From Polytrichum commune (taxonomy: Eukaryota > Streptophyta > Polytrichopsida > Polytrichales > Polytrichaceae), in NCBI GenBank assembly GCA_950295325.1, contig OX485809.1, positions 15,436,001 to 15,500,000 of the forward strand: a stretch of DNA of 64,000 nt, in the 5' to 3' direction. This document shows positions 38,025 through 49,819 of this stretch, piece after piece. A model generated the notes under the pieces. That model had not been told where the DNA came from, did not search any database, and saw only the letters and a program-made list of their open reading frames with translations. The first letter of the stretch is position 1; each line of letters starts with the position of its first letter. A program made the translations under genes and the position numbers.

Positions 38025-38200
38025 GATTTCCAATGTACCCTACCTCCTTTGGTCCACCCAGTTACAGTGGGGGTCTCTAGGTGAACCAATTTTGTTCAAT
38101 CAACCCAGTGGCTTGCCCTTGGGGGAGATTGGTGCTCAATTGAGTTGCATGCATCTTCAAGGTGTTCACCTTTGAAAGGTGGCAAGGTAAAAAAAATTAC
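38025..38200 (-). repeat. Dispersed repeat family, copy 2 (inverted)
   Basis: On the minus strand it reads CCTTTCAAAGGTGAACACC, CAATCTCCCCCAAGGGCAAG and CTGGGTGGACC...GTAGGGTACATTGG. This is the same order as in the copies inside the ABC1K gene. Confidence 0.7.
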
Positions 38201-38722
38201 ATTCTAAAACTCCAAGCAATAACCCACACCATTTACCAAACCAAGTAAAGTGAATATGTGTTTGCATGCCATTGGCTAGAGGGTTGCATGTAACTAAACG
38301 TGTGCGGACAAGGAAAAAACCAAAGTGGATGAAATGAAATGAAATTGATTTAAAAGTCCGGAAAGCTTAAATGGGACTGAAAATACATCAAGATGGTTTC
38401 AAACCAGTTGATCTCTAGAGTGGCGAAATGCGTTAGCCTCCGTGAGATAGAGGTTGATACTAACTTGTTGGTCTAATTGAAAGAAAACTTTAATGCATGG
38501 CCAACAATAGAAGCAAGCCAATAAAGTTGCAACATGGAAAAATTTATACTTGATACTCTAAAATACTCTAGATCTAGTCACTACACCAAAGATCAACACC
38601 AATACTCTAAAAACTTTAAGGGGAGGAATAATAAGATTGTCAACATTATATAGTCCTCCTATTGAACATTGCACTATATATGTGGTATTGTATTTAGTGG
38701 CATATGGTATCTATGATACACC

Positions 38723-38740
38723 GGGGGGGGGGGGGGGGGG
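38723..38740. repeat. Poly-G run of 18
   Basis: Eighteen consecutive G follow ACACC. It could form a G-quadruplex or be a length error; homopolymer length may not be exact. Confidence 0.85.
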
Positions 38741-39646
38741 CAATACTTTTTTGTTTGCAATCAGAACGTGTGAGAAAAAGTGTGCCCTCCCCTCCATGTA
38801 TAAGATTAGAGTGGATGAGAATGCCTTGACCATCCCATTCGTCATCCAATTTAATATGTGGATGATCGATCAATTTGCCAAAGTTTAACATTGCATGATA
38901 TATCCATTATATCTATTCATCTACATAATTGATCAACATTTGGACAACGGGTTCACATTTATGTTGGTACCTTGTACGGGTGGTATTTTTTCTTTTCATC
39001 TACATAACTGGGTTCTGGAATTGAGAACCTTGGGAGGAAAAGTAAGGAGAAGCACAATTGAGCATTTTAGACCTCATTAACATGCTCAAATATCAATTTT
39101 GGACAAAATCAGCTAATTACTGCACACATGAAGAGGATGATGTAAATGGTAATCATGGAGTTTTAACATAGATATGATTAAGAAACATTAAGTTTATTCC
39201 CTTTTTGCAATTTAGAGTGATTGCCTATGTTTGTTGCATTTTGACTTAATCTTGTCTTACTAATTCGGGGTTTATGATGTCGATTATGGGGTCTACTATG
39301 TGCTAAGTAAAGGGAAGATCTAAGTTACAAGGGTACCCAATGTTTTCATTCTCAGTTTACTTGAGTGGCACAAATCCTTAGTTTCCAAGTGTTGTTTGAT
39401 TCAAGTATTCTACTCATTTTATGGATATTCAATCTTCCTTGAAATCATCTCAACGTTAACAAAACTCGCCCCTCGCATGTAGTCCATTACATGGAATATG
39501 TTACGTGCAATCTCTAGGTTGGCTTAATTGTAAAGTTGTTCAAAGGGAATGCAATGGCACATCTTGCATGTACGTTGCAAAGAAAGTTCTTCAACATGAA
39601 GTCCTCAACTATTTGATCATTTATTTTGCAGTGGTTGAACGTGCAT

Positions 39647-39881
39647 CACTAGAAGAAAACTTGTCCATATCAACCGGCCGTTGCGACTTGGCCATTGCGA
39701 CTCATGCCAGGAAAATGCATAAAAAAATGTTTGTGGTTGTCCACCCGGAGGTTTTGGATGATGACTAACTAAAATACTCCAATTGACAATCATATTGATA
39801 TTTTTTTTTTCATTTTCCTAGCATGAGTCGCAATGGCCAAGTCGCAACGGCCGGTTGATATGGACAAGTTTTCTTCTAGTG
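39647..39881. mobile_element. CACTA-type MITE, 235 bp, CAT target duplication
   Basis: The ends are CACTAGAAGAAAAC and its inverted copy. The terminal inverted repeats run about 71 bases with a single mismatch, and CAT directly flanks both sides (39644-39646, 39882-39884). CACTA ends with a 3-base duplication are diagnostic of EnSpm/CACTA transposons. With no coding capacity and near-identical arms, it is a recent non-autonomous insertion. Confidence 0.85.
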
Positions 39882-41379
39882 CATGACAAACAATTGGAAG
39901 TATTTTTGGTGTAAGTAGTTGGAAAGCTTGTTGTTACATCTTATAAAAAAACAATTACCATGATATAACAAATAATTAAAATGTCAAATCTACTAAAAAG
40001 GTGAATTTTATGTGGATTGCATACTAGTTTAGGGCTTTATGTTGGATAAATGAGATGTACACTATTATGTGATAGTTTTCTCTCGCCTTTCATTTTCAAG
40101 CAAGATGTTAGAGAGAGAGAGAGGCCATTAATTTCATACTTTACTCATCATTGTGTGTTTGTTATTTGAGCCCTCGGAATATAACCATGGAATGTGAAAA
40201 CTATGATAGAAAAACTTAGATTCAAACATAGTGTCCCATGGTTTTATTCCCATGGCCCACATCGTTGGGTAACGATATGTTTATGTCATTGTGGTAAAAT
40301 GTATAGTGGCACCTCTTATAATAAACTAACCAAGCTTGTCATCCCAGTTTACTTTTAGTTCATACTAATGCCAATTCTTGAAACAAAGATTGGTTATCTT
40401 GCATCCGAATCATATGTTAATGAAATATTGTCATGGATGATTGAATTTGGATGAAAAATTGCTTAATAAGTGACAACGTAAACGAAAAGTGCAACACTGT
40501 AAATCTATGATGTCCAAATAAGGTTACAATGAATGATAAATAATATTAAGTTACATTCATTGTTGGTGACACTACGCATGCGGTTTACATGTACTTGTCT
40601 AGGAATCATCAACATACTTGGCCTTCCGATAACCATAACTAAGTAAGAAAAGGTTCAATTTATGTTTTCATAATAGATTTGCTAATACAACATAACATTT
40701 TGCACATCAATACAAGAAAACGGTAGAACCGTGAGGCTCTGTCCTTTACTATGAAAGACTACAATTACAGTTGTCCACTTTGCTCATGCCAATCCATGGC
40801 TATTTACTATACCAAACCTTTCTTGGATTTTGTGCACCTTCTTCTCAAATGCAAGTCAAGGATTTTGATATCACCCGAAATTTTTAGAATAAATAATCAA
40901 GAACTGCCGAAATAACTATAGTTAACTAGATTTCTTTCAATACATTTTAGGGAGCAATTATAGTTCTTTATATACACATACACATATATAATTATAGTTA
41001 ACATCCACATTAACTAAAGTGGACCAAAAATAACAAGAACAAGTAACGTCCAAGTGTGAACGCAAAGTAGTTAGGGAATTTGCTCTTGAAACGAAGAAGT
41101 TGATGCATAGCCTCTGTCCTATAGACAGAGCCAACAATCAAATAAAAACCAAGAACAATAAAAACTAACATTGTATGGTACTTTACACAAGCGATTGGTC
41201 TTTGCAATGAGCCGCATTCATGGGGTAATGTGCACACTTGAAACACGCGCGCCATTGGCTACAATACATGCACCAATGTGGGCGTGGGCATGGAAAGGAC
41301 GGAAAATTGAATGGAAGGTCGAGAAAAGGCTAGCCACCAAGCCAAGAACTTCAAGGTGTGAATGAATGTAGATGGGTCT

Positions 41380-41660
41380 TAGATGGTTACTTTTTCCTGA
41401 CTAGCCCACTTCATCTATGATATGAAACATGCAATTTAATGCAAGATGGTTACCGAATCCAAACCGTGGTTGTAGCCACTCTTTGTGCAATTTTTGGAGT
41501 TCATATGAATATCTAATCAATTATCAATGTGAAGATTCTTGTTTGTTCGTTAAACGATCATATGGGTTTCCTCAATCACGTTGACTATCAAACTTATAAT
41601 GGTTACGTATCACATTTCAAGCATGCAATCCAATGTCTCTTAAACATGTGTCATTTTGGT
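41380..41660. repeat. Dispersed repeat shared with ABC1K intron 13
   Basis: The order GAATCCAAACC...TAGCCACT...AGTTCATATGAATATCTA...GTGAAG...ATCCAATGTCTCTTAAACATGT recurs in diverged form at about 49990-50200. Confidence 0.6.
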
Positions 41661-42696
41661 ATCCGTTCTTGGAGCCGCACCAAACCACATACCACTCAAA
41701 CATATATAACCGTCGTAGCAAGAAAAGCAAGCATGTAAGGGTTGTCTACCTTACATAGGCTAGGGATTTGTGGCGGTGTTTGGAAACTCAGCCATTGTGT
41801 AGGCGGGAACGTAGTGGTTTATTTTATAACACAAAAATGATGGTTTTGAGAAGACTTGACTCCGGAAACAACACAACGTACCCCAAATTAGTGCAGCAGA
41901 GTTTGATTGGGATGAATTGGCCCCTCAATCTTATAGGAGACTTGTTCTTATTACTAGAGCCCCTTCATCCACAAATGGATGAGTTCACATAGATGCCATG
42001 AATCCCAAGCCCCTTAGATGGGGAGATAAATTTGCTTGGGCTTGGAGACTTGGTATCTTTGCCTAGCATATCCCCATAGCCAAGGATCCCAAAACTCTTT
42101 TGTCATGAGAGGACCAATAGGGTAAGTAAGGTACTTGATTTTCCAACCACATCGGTGTCGATGGATTACGAAGTCTCGTTTCATAGCTACCAGGCTTCAC
42201 GCTATCTGTTCCAGTCCGCTTCCGCTACAGCCAATCCGCCATAGCCAGCCTCGGCCATGGCGGCGACCATCGCCCCCCCGACGTCATGGCCTGGTGCGTC
42301 CCGCGCTCCCTCTCCCTCTCGCTTACCCTCCACCTTTCGATGCTCCTCTCGGACGCCGCAATTTGGAGTCGTGTCTCATCCAATATGGTGTAGGTTTGCT
42401 TAGGTTGTGGTTGCATTTTGTGGTTCTGGGTGGGTGGGTTGTTGTGGCGGGGGTTTGGGAGGCTCCATTGTGATCAGGATTGGGGTCGTAGCGGCGTGTG
42501 GCGCGGCCTGATCAGTGCTTTAGTTCGAGCAGGCTGTAATTGGGAGTCCCATTTCGTTGTGTGTGGTGTGGTGTGGTGCGATGTGATGTGATGTGATGTT
42601 GTGAGGTGGGGGTTTGTGTTGTTTTTGTTGTGGTTCTGGATTGTGATCGGGATTGGGGCGGTGCGATGGTTTGTGTGGTCCGGTGGACGAGGAGGC

Positions 42697-42724
42697 ATTG
42701 AGAGAGAGAGAGAGAGAGAGAGAG
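42697..42724. repeat. (GA)n microsatellite in leader of next gene
   Basis: GA dinucleotide run about 60 bases upstream of the ATG at 42782, preceded by a GTGTGGT/GTGAT-rich tract at 42555-42600. It is probably in the 5' UTR. Confidence 0.85.
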
Positions 42725-42781
42725 ATTTTCTTTGTTGTTGTAGGTGTTGAGGTTTGGGTTGGGGTTTGGTGTGGTTCAGCC

Positions 42782-45700
42782 ATGATCAGCTATGGGGGAC
42801 CGGCAATGTGTTGCGCCAGGGACGGCGGGGCGGGGGTTCTCATGTCATTGCAGTCCGCTGTGTCATTATGGGAGCAGCCGTTCGGTCGCGGAGGAATGCA
42901 AGGTGTGAGAGGATCCTCATTCGGCGGTGGATTGCAGAGCAGGTACCTCGACGATGGTTTACTTTAGCTTGATTCTCTTCTTCTTTTTCGAAATTGGAGT
43001 TTGTTGCTTCATCAGGACTCGTTCTACATGTTTGCTTCCTGAACTGAGAAGTTGGGAGCTCCAGGAAGGATTATCCGTTGGTTTGGCGGTGGCAATTGCG
43101 GTCTTCATGTGCATGTTTATAAGTGTTTCCTTGCAACGTTTTGGCACTTCTTGGCAAGTCTGGACTACAAATCGTTTATAATAAAAGTTTTAGCTCTACT
43201 CCAAGAGCAAAAAATGTCACTGATTTACGCGGAAAAAGTATAGAGAGGCCCACAGACCAGATATTTCTCTACATATATGTATATAAATATATGCCTAAAC
43301 TGTGCTGAATTACCTGGTCCTTTGAATTACCTGGTCCTTGAGCTTCTGTTAATTACAGACTGCGGAGAGAGATTTTTCCTCCCTACATTCATCCTGTTAC
43401 TGAAACTGAGAAACAGATTGTAGGCTTGAAACTGAGAAACATATTCTCGCTGGGAGATCTGGCAAGAATAGCCTTCGTTAGTTGCTCTACGGATTATCCT
43501 CTACTGATAACTAAACGCCACATGAAAAAGGTTCTGGATTTGCCTTTCGGGGAAGTGCATTGACCTCTGACCTTAGTGATGGAGTTCATTCAATATGATG
43601 AGTATTGCAGAATTTTTGATAAATTCTAAATCGTGGACACTGTGGAGGGTTTCGCACATTATAAAAGTTTGAGAACTCGTGGCCTTTTTCTGAAGGTTTC
43701 CGGGTCAATGTGTGGAGCTATCCGGGGGGATTCGAAGAAACCAAGGCTGGCAGGTGAATGTGGCAGCCGATCATTCAGGTTCTAAACCTGAGGCACACAA
43801 GCGTCGGGGAAAGTGGGGTTACCATCCTTTGGAAGGGTTAACTAAGCATGAAAGGGAGGCAATGCAAGCAGGCAATGGTAGACCGTCAGATGCAGATGTT
43901 GCAAGAACCATCACTGAGGTGTTATTTTGTCCTTAGTTACCTCAAACAACTGCTTTTCTGGAAGAAGAGTTTCGGTTGCATGTAACCTTTTGAGCGATGC
44001 TTGTAGAATGTTTTCTTTTGAAGTATCTGGGACAATGTCATATCTGCAAGGCTTTTGCATTTCGTAGGTGAAGGGAACGGAGGCAATGTGGTTGTTCTAG
44101 TACAGACGGAATGTTGTCTCATCTCAGATTTTTGTTCAGGTCAACTGGAGTGCCATTATTATGGCTTCCGACGTCACGGATGAAGATTCCGTCTTGGGAA
44201 CTGAAGTGCACTACTTGGTTGACGAGCGGGGTGGTATGTTCATCCTATATCATCTGCAGTTGATAGTGTGATGTCCCTGCAAGGAGCCTAGTAGTGCTGT
44301 GCACTCTTGATTAGTACACTTGATTAGAACCCACAATGTGTTTAAAAAAATCAGGAGGAGGATTTGATGCTATTGGAGAAGAGAAATGGTCACATGTAGA
44401 AGTGGGTAATAGCTAGAACTTTCAGTTGCATCACGACTAGCACATGTTTATTATCAAGGTGTTTCTTTACATTCAAGATGGCAAGGTAGTTCTGCACCAT
44501 TTGTCATTGAGTGCGCTGATTCACTGTGTGGTATCTTGTGCTTTCAGATTTTATTTTCGAGATGAATGATGACAGCGAGTTTCTTTCCAACCTTAGTTCT
44601 TCACAAACTTTCACGGTGAACAGCAGTCACTTACCCTGCAAAAACTTCACAATGCAACTCTGCTTTCCTTGATTTGGTCCCTTGTTGAATGAAAGGTGTG
44701 GTTTCAAAGATAGAGCAGGCTTCAAAAGTGCTTGCCAGTTTGCACGGTTGGTAGGTCCTTTTGTGTGCTAGTACCAAGCTTTTTAGAATCTGATCAATAA
44801 TCTTCATAGTGTACATTCCTTGACCTGACATGAAAGGGTTTTTTGCATTGTGAAGGGCAGGTTTTGATAGGCTTTGGGCCCATGGATGAGATTCAAATAA
44901 CAGACATGATCGAGGAAGTGGGTGAAGATGAAGATGAGGATTCTGACCTACTGGAGGATGACAGTGATGACAGTGAGGAGGAGGACCTAGAAGATTTTGA
45001 CGAACAAGTGAGTGCCATATTCAACCAGTTCAATTCTAAGCTTTTATATTGTAATCTAGGAACATAATCACTGGTTCACACCTTAGGAAGCAACTAAGAC
45101 CTGGACGTGTCTCTGAACTTATGTAATTTCATAGAGGCTTTTATTTCGAGCTCTTTAACCAGTGTACTTGGCACTTGCACTAGGATGCTGGAGCTAATGT
45201 GCTGCAAGTGGATTGATCTATTACTGAGCTCCCATAGAGGCAGCTGAGTTACTGTGGCTGTGCCCGTAGTCCTGTGATGTCATTGCTTGAAAGATTTTCC
45301 CTTTGATTCAGTTTTGGCAGGAAATGGTAGCTGGAGCACCGCCAGACCTTCTTCAGGAAGGGCTATCACCTGAGTCATTAGGCTCCTTAGGTGGGTGGGG
45401 AGGTCCAGATACACTGCAGTGGGTACATCCAATGGAGTTTGCCAATAAGATTGTTCAGGTTAGTGATGCAGGGGCTTCCCCATCTGCATGTTTCCTGCAA
45501 CATGGTTAGGCTCTTAATTTTGCTCTGAATAGAAGTCCCATATAAATCTGCATTATGCCTTCAACCTAAGTCTACATCAGCTGTGTTATAATGTAATGGA
45601 TCAGAAACAATAGAGGACTTCTTTCACTCTCCAGGAAGTGTCCAGATATCAGTGGTTTCAGGAATAGCGACTTTGTGAGGAGACAAGTTCTATAATCGCT

Positions 45701-48326
45701 TTGTGAAGAATCATATTATTTGGAAGTATACATGAATGAGGATTGTATTGAGCTGAAGTACTTGTAGCTTTCCTGGATTACAGGCCATATCAGTTGATCA
45801 CTCACAGGACATGAACAAGCCGACCAAGCGTTTGACGATAAAAGGCATTGTGAGGAAGGTTACTGAAGAGGAGGAACCTTATGTTCAAAGTCTTTGGTAT
45901 GACCGCTTTCTATGGGATGAGGATGACGAGAGTGATTTAGAAGAGGAACATGTAGGTGGAGACAGGGGCTCAAAATTAGGGGATAAAGATTCAATTGCAC
46001 GGAGCCGTGTGAATGGGGCAGCTTCAACATCTAGGACCACTGCTCAGGGTCCTGGGATGGGGAAATCCAACTCAAAAACTGGCACAAAAAGAACAGGGAA
46101 CAAGAGTGATTCGAAGGTGAATGTGAGCAGGCAAAAGAATGGCAGCTTATCATCATCAAGCAGGGGGGTAGCAGTAACTGATTCTTCATTGACAACATCT
46201 TCTGTAGTCAACATTCAAGATCCCAGAAGGGGAGAGACGGATGCTTCTAATGTGGGTACTAGTGCATCAGGTTCTTCTTTATCCAACGACCAAAAACTAC
46301 AGGTTGGTTCAAGAATAGAGGATTTGGAGATTTGTGGGAAAGGAGACGATGAGGAATCTTCTAAAGAAGGAGGAGATGTACTTGAGGGGGAGTGGACAGA
46401 TGAAGAAACAAGTGAGGATGTTGGCACCACATTCTATAAGCTTGAAATGATCAGCATTGAGCTGGATTCAAGCTCTGGGTTGCAGGTCAGCAGCCTTTTA
46501 TACTTGTATGACTGTGAAGTCTTCTTCAGGGAAAGCTAACTTGCTGTTACTTTTGAAGGAGTGTTAGCCTCTTATGCGTAGAGACCTCTTAGTGGAATGC
46601 TTTAGCAGATATTCAAGAGACCTGTGGTTTCAATCTTTGTACGGTCTTTATCAAGAGGGTAAGCATTTGATTTAAATTTTTTTTCCACAATTTCACCCTG
46701 TGCACATTTAATGAAGAAGGCGTTTTGAGTACAGTTATCTACACCAATTACTCCTACAGAGACCGGATTTAAGGTGTAGGGAGTAAAGAGATTGGCAAGA
46801 GTGTTGTCAACGGAACATGAGTTGTTTTGTTTTGTCCCGCATCTCATCAGTAATCTAGGGCTATCCGAGTACAGTGGGAATCAGTGAACTGTACAAGGCT
46901 TTTTACTTGAAGATAACTTCAAAGGCAGTTTGAGATTACATACATAAATCAACTAGCTTAGTACTATTTCGTCAAAGCATTTTAACAGTCTTCTTACAAA
47001 GTGTGATTTTAGCCCAGGATATTTAAATGTTAACTGATGGCCACTATGTTTTTTGCCAGACATCTATCGAAGTACAAGAATTCTGTGATGGGGAACCAGA
47101 CATCTTGGCTCATTGTTCAGCAGCAATTATAGACCGAATGAATTTCGCAGGCAACAAGACAGAAGAAGCCCTCAAAGCATTGTGCCGACGAGAAAAAGGC
47201 CTTGAAGTTGAGGTAATGTTCTTGAATTTCAACATGCACTGTGCTGATGAACATATTCTGATTTTGTGAGGGTCAGAATAAGTACACCTTGTTTTGACCT
47301 TGATATTGGAATCCATGACCTCAAAGTAGCCTGTTAACACTTCTCATTGGTTTGAAAGGCTTCTGGGCTGGAGGAATAAATCACTTACAAAAGTGACTTG
47401 GGACTCGATAACTTCTTCCTCATATTGTGCAATAATATCTGAATGACCACCGTCAACCCTTTACAGTAGGCTCTTTGACAGTACAAGGAGTGCCACTGTC
47501 AGCCATGCGGTTGGGTGATCTGAGCAGGACGAAGAAAGAGATTTGTGCAGTCATTTAATCCAATATAATGGCCATGAAATAGTTATACGAGTTGCAGCAA
47601 GGAAAGTCATTTAAAAGTTTGATTGTCCATACAGTACCTACAATCTCAATCTAGAATTGTTGCCAAACTGATTCCTGAACTCATGCTCCTGCTCTAAACT
47701 TTCTGAACCATGTGGTTGAACCAAAAGTACAGTTTTGAGATGCTGAATCATGCCTTGTCTTGAGTTAGTTGGAGAGGAATGGGGATATTGTAGAAGCTCT
47801 TGATCTGATGATGACATGCTATGCTATCACTGCTGTAGAGTAAATAAACTGGAGGGATGAGACTTTGAATGGTTAACTCCGGGATATTGATTAGACATAC
47901 TGGGTGTTCTATAGGAAGTGGCAGTTAGCGGAGTTGACTGTTTGGGTGTGGAGTTGCGAGTTAGTGCTGGCATTGAGATCCAAACGCTCAGATTTCAGTT
48001 CAACAGAAAGGTACTTGTGCATGTCTTACTGTTCTTGTTTGTGCAAGATGTGGACTGAACTAATGACCTTTATGTAATCTGGTAAAAATGTGTGTTGCAA
48101 CCTCTTGTGTGCTCTAGAGAAATTTCTTTGTCTGCAATATCTTTGAAATACATTATCTTCTGAAATTTATCATGTTTAGTGTCTGTTGATTGATATTTTG
48201 TTTGATGAAATTTGTTTGCAGGCTACCTGTGAGAAGGTGGCAGATCAAATGATAGATCAGTTGCTATACCCACGCCCAGGCCAAAAGCGACCCAGAAAAG
48301 GCCAACAACGGCCATCTAGGCGTTAA
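42782..48326 (+). CDS. At3g49140-like uncharacterised protein, probably plastid, 10 exons
   Basis: Exons are 42782-42942, 43696-43918, 44140-44233, 44548-44615, 44861-45007, 45312-45458, 45784-46485, 47060-47212, 47915-48010 and 48222-48326. All are GT-AG, the frame closes, and the product is 631 aa. The N-terminal 80 residues are Ser/Gly/Arg-rich and acid-poor, like a transit peptide. Then come GYHPLEGL and ADVARTITEVNWSAIIMAS, an IGFGPMDEIQITDMIEE segment and an acidic run (residues about 203-231). Exon 6 has WVHPMEFANKIV. A low-complexity Ser/Gly/Glu region fills much of exon 7 (about 330-480), and a conserved C-terminus follows with IDRMNFAGNKTEEALKALC, SGVDCLGVELRVSAG and ADQMIDQLLYPRPGQ. 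The order and spacing fit the plant family of At3g49140, which has been described as heme-oxygenase-like or as a split-barrel. I recall this only by resemblance; the function is unknown. The start at 42782 is the first good ATG before exon 2 joins in frame. Confidence 0.8.
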
Positions 48327-49819
48327 GCTGTATTGTGATGGGAACCTGCTGAAACCTAAGAACTAAACACTAATATCCTCCTTGAATGGGTACATATTCT
48401 TCACTAATGCAGATTGTATAATTTAGAATCTGCTCTGATTGAGTTGGTTCCTCACTATTTGGGAATCCTTGTAAAGCAGAACTTCAATCCGTTCAATGTG
48501 CAAGCAGTCGAAACCTTTTCTAACATGGGGCCAAGACTTTTAATATTGAACTGTAATATGCTTGCTAATGCAAAGTATGAAACAGAATGCAATGCAGAGA
48601 AGTGTTCATAGTTTCTCAATTTGGAAGCATTCAGTTCTGGTCTTAGTCTAAACCGGATGTAGTCGAGGCATTTCAGCTTAGTTTATCATTTACAGGGCAT
48701 TGCTTGGTTGGAAATTAACTAGACATAAATGTGGCAGGCCAGCCAAAGATTTCAATCATTCAACCTTACGCAGCTGATAAGCATTCTTTCAAAAGTATTG
48801 TGTGCTTCAGTTTAGGTAAGAATGATAGATCATGCCTTCAATAACTTTTAAAATATTACAGGTGTTCTCTCATCTGTTTGTTTTCTTTTGATGCTAGTGA
48901 ATGTTACCTCTTAAGTGGTTTCTGAAGGGGAGAAAATGTGCCTTGAAGAGAAGGCTTAGAGTTTGACCAAGTGTATTTCTACAAGCTAGAAGAATAAATC
49001 ATGCTACCAAAAATCTCTTGGTGAGACACTTTAGATAGTCACTTCGTTCTTGTCTGAGTTAATGCCATCCAAGCTTTGCATATGCAACATAAATATGCAT
49101 ATATTGGATAAAATTTTCTATTAGAATCTGTTCAACTAGCACAGTTATTGCCTATTGTTCGCAAAGGTTTAGATCTGTCTTTCCTTGTCTGAAATGGCAC
49201 ATTCAGTGCAGCTACTGAGAAACAAAAAGAAATTGGTAGGTGTAGTTTTAACTTTTTCAAGACAATTTAGTATAGTTAGGTAAATTGTAATTTCCATATT
49301 CGTGAAAACATGTTTCTAGTTCCGTCATCTTGAGGTTTGACTGTGGGACGAAATAACTTATGGAAATTTGTTTCAGTGGATGTATAACTTATAAACTCAT
49401 TTTCTCTACAAAATGCCTCATGTACACAATGATGATGATGTTGATCAAGACTTCTGCAGCATTTTTGCTTTTGCAAGCATGTTGTTGTGCAGCAAATCAA
49501 TGCTCTAGTCATTTGTAAATAAGTGCAAATATCCAATTTATTTCTGAAGTACATCATCTTGCAAAAGTATTTCTTCCAACAATCATCTGTGCACTACGAA
49601 AAACAGCACAAAATCCCAGAAGGCTCAGCTGTAAATAAGGGCAAAACTTGCTCATGTCTACTTAAGAGCTGTAATCACTCTAATAAATGTCAAAACAACA
49701 CCTTTTTTTTTTCAGCTACCTTTAAAATACAACTAAAATTTGGTAAAACCTAAAGCATATTACAAGCTGCATCTCACTTTGAGGTGCACATCATATCTCC
49801 TTGAGTGAGAGAGGATCAT
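48327..49819. other. Convergent intergenic region
   Basis: It holds the 3' ends of the At3g49140-like gene (+) and the ABC1K gene (-). No coding exon is recognisable, and the open frames at 48414-48611 and 49276-49557 have no family motif. Confidence 0.6.

Larger units (their letters stand above)
27770..42781. other. 15-kb repeat-rich intergenic region
   Basis: The first part should hold the capping enzyme promoter (pyrimidine-rich 27900-28090; a 19-base A run at 28355-28373). A GC-richer block at 29000-29400 has an open minus-strand frame (29320-29033) with an Arg/Ser/Ala-rich, acid-poor N-terminus like a mitochondrial presequence, but I cannot assign it. From about 29400 to 42100 the DNA is AT-rich. 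It contains tandem arrays, MITEs and a poly-G run, with no supportable gene. The last 600 bases (42200-42781) become GC-richer and are probably the promoter and leader of the next gene. Confidence 0.55.
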
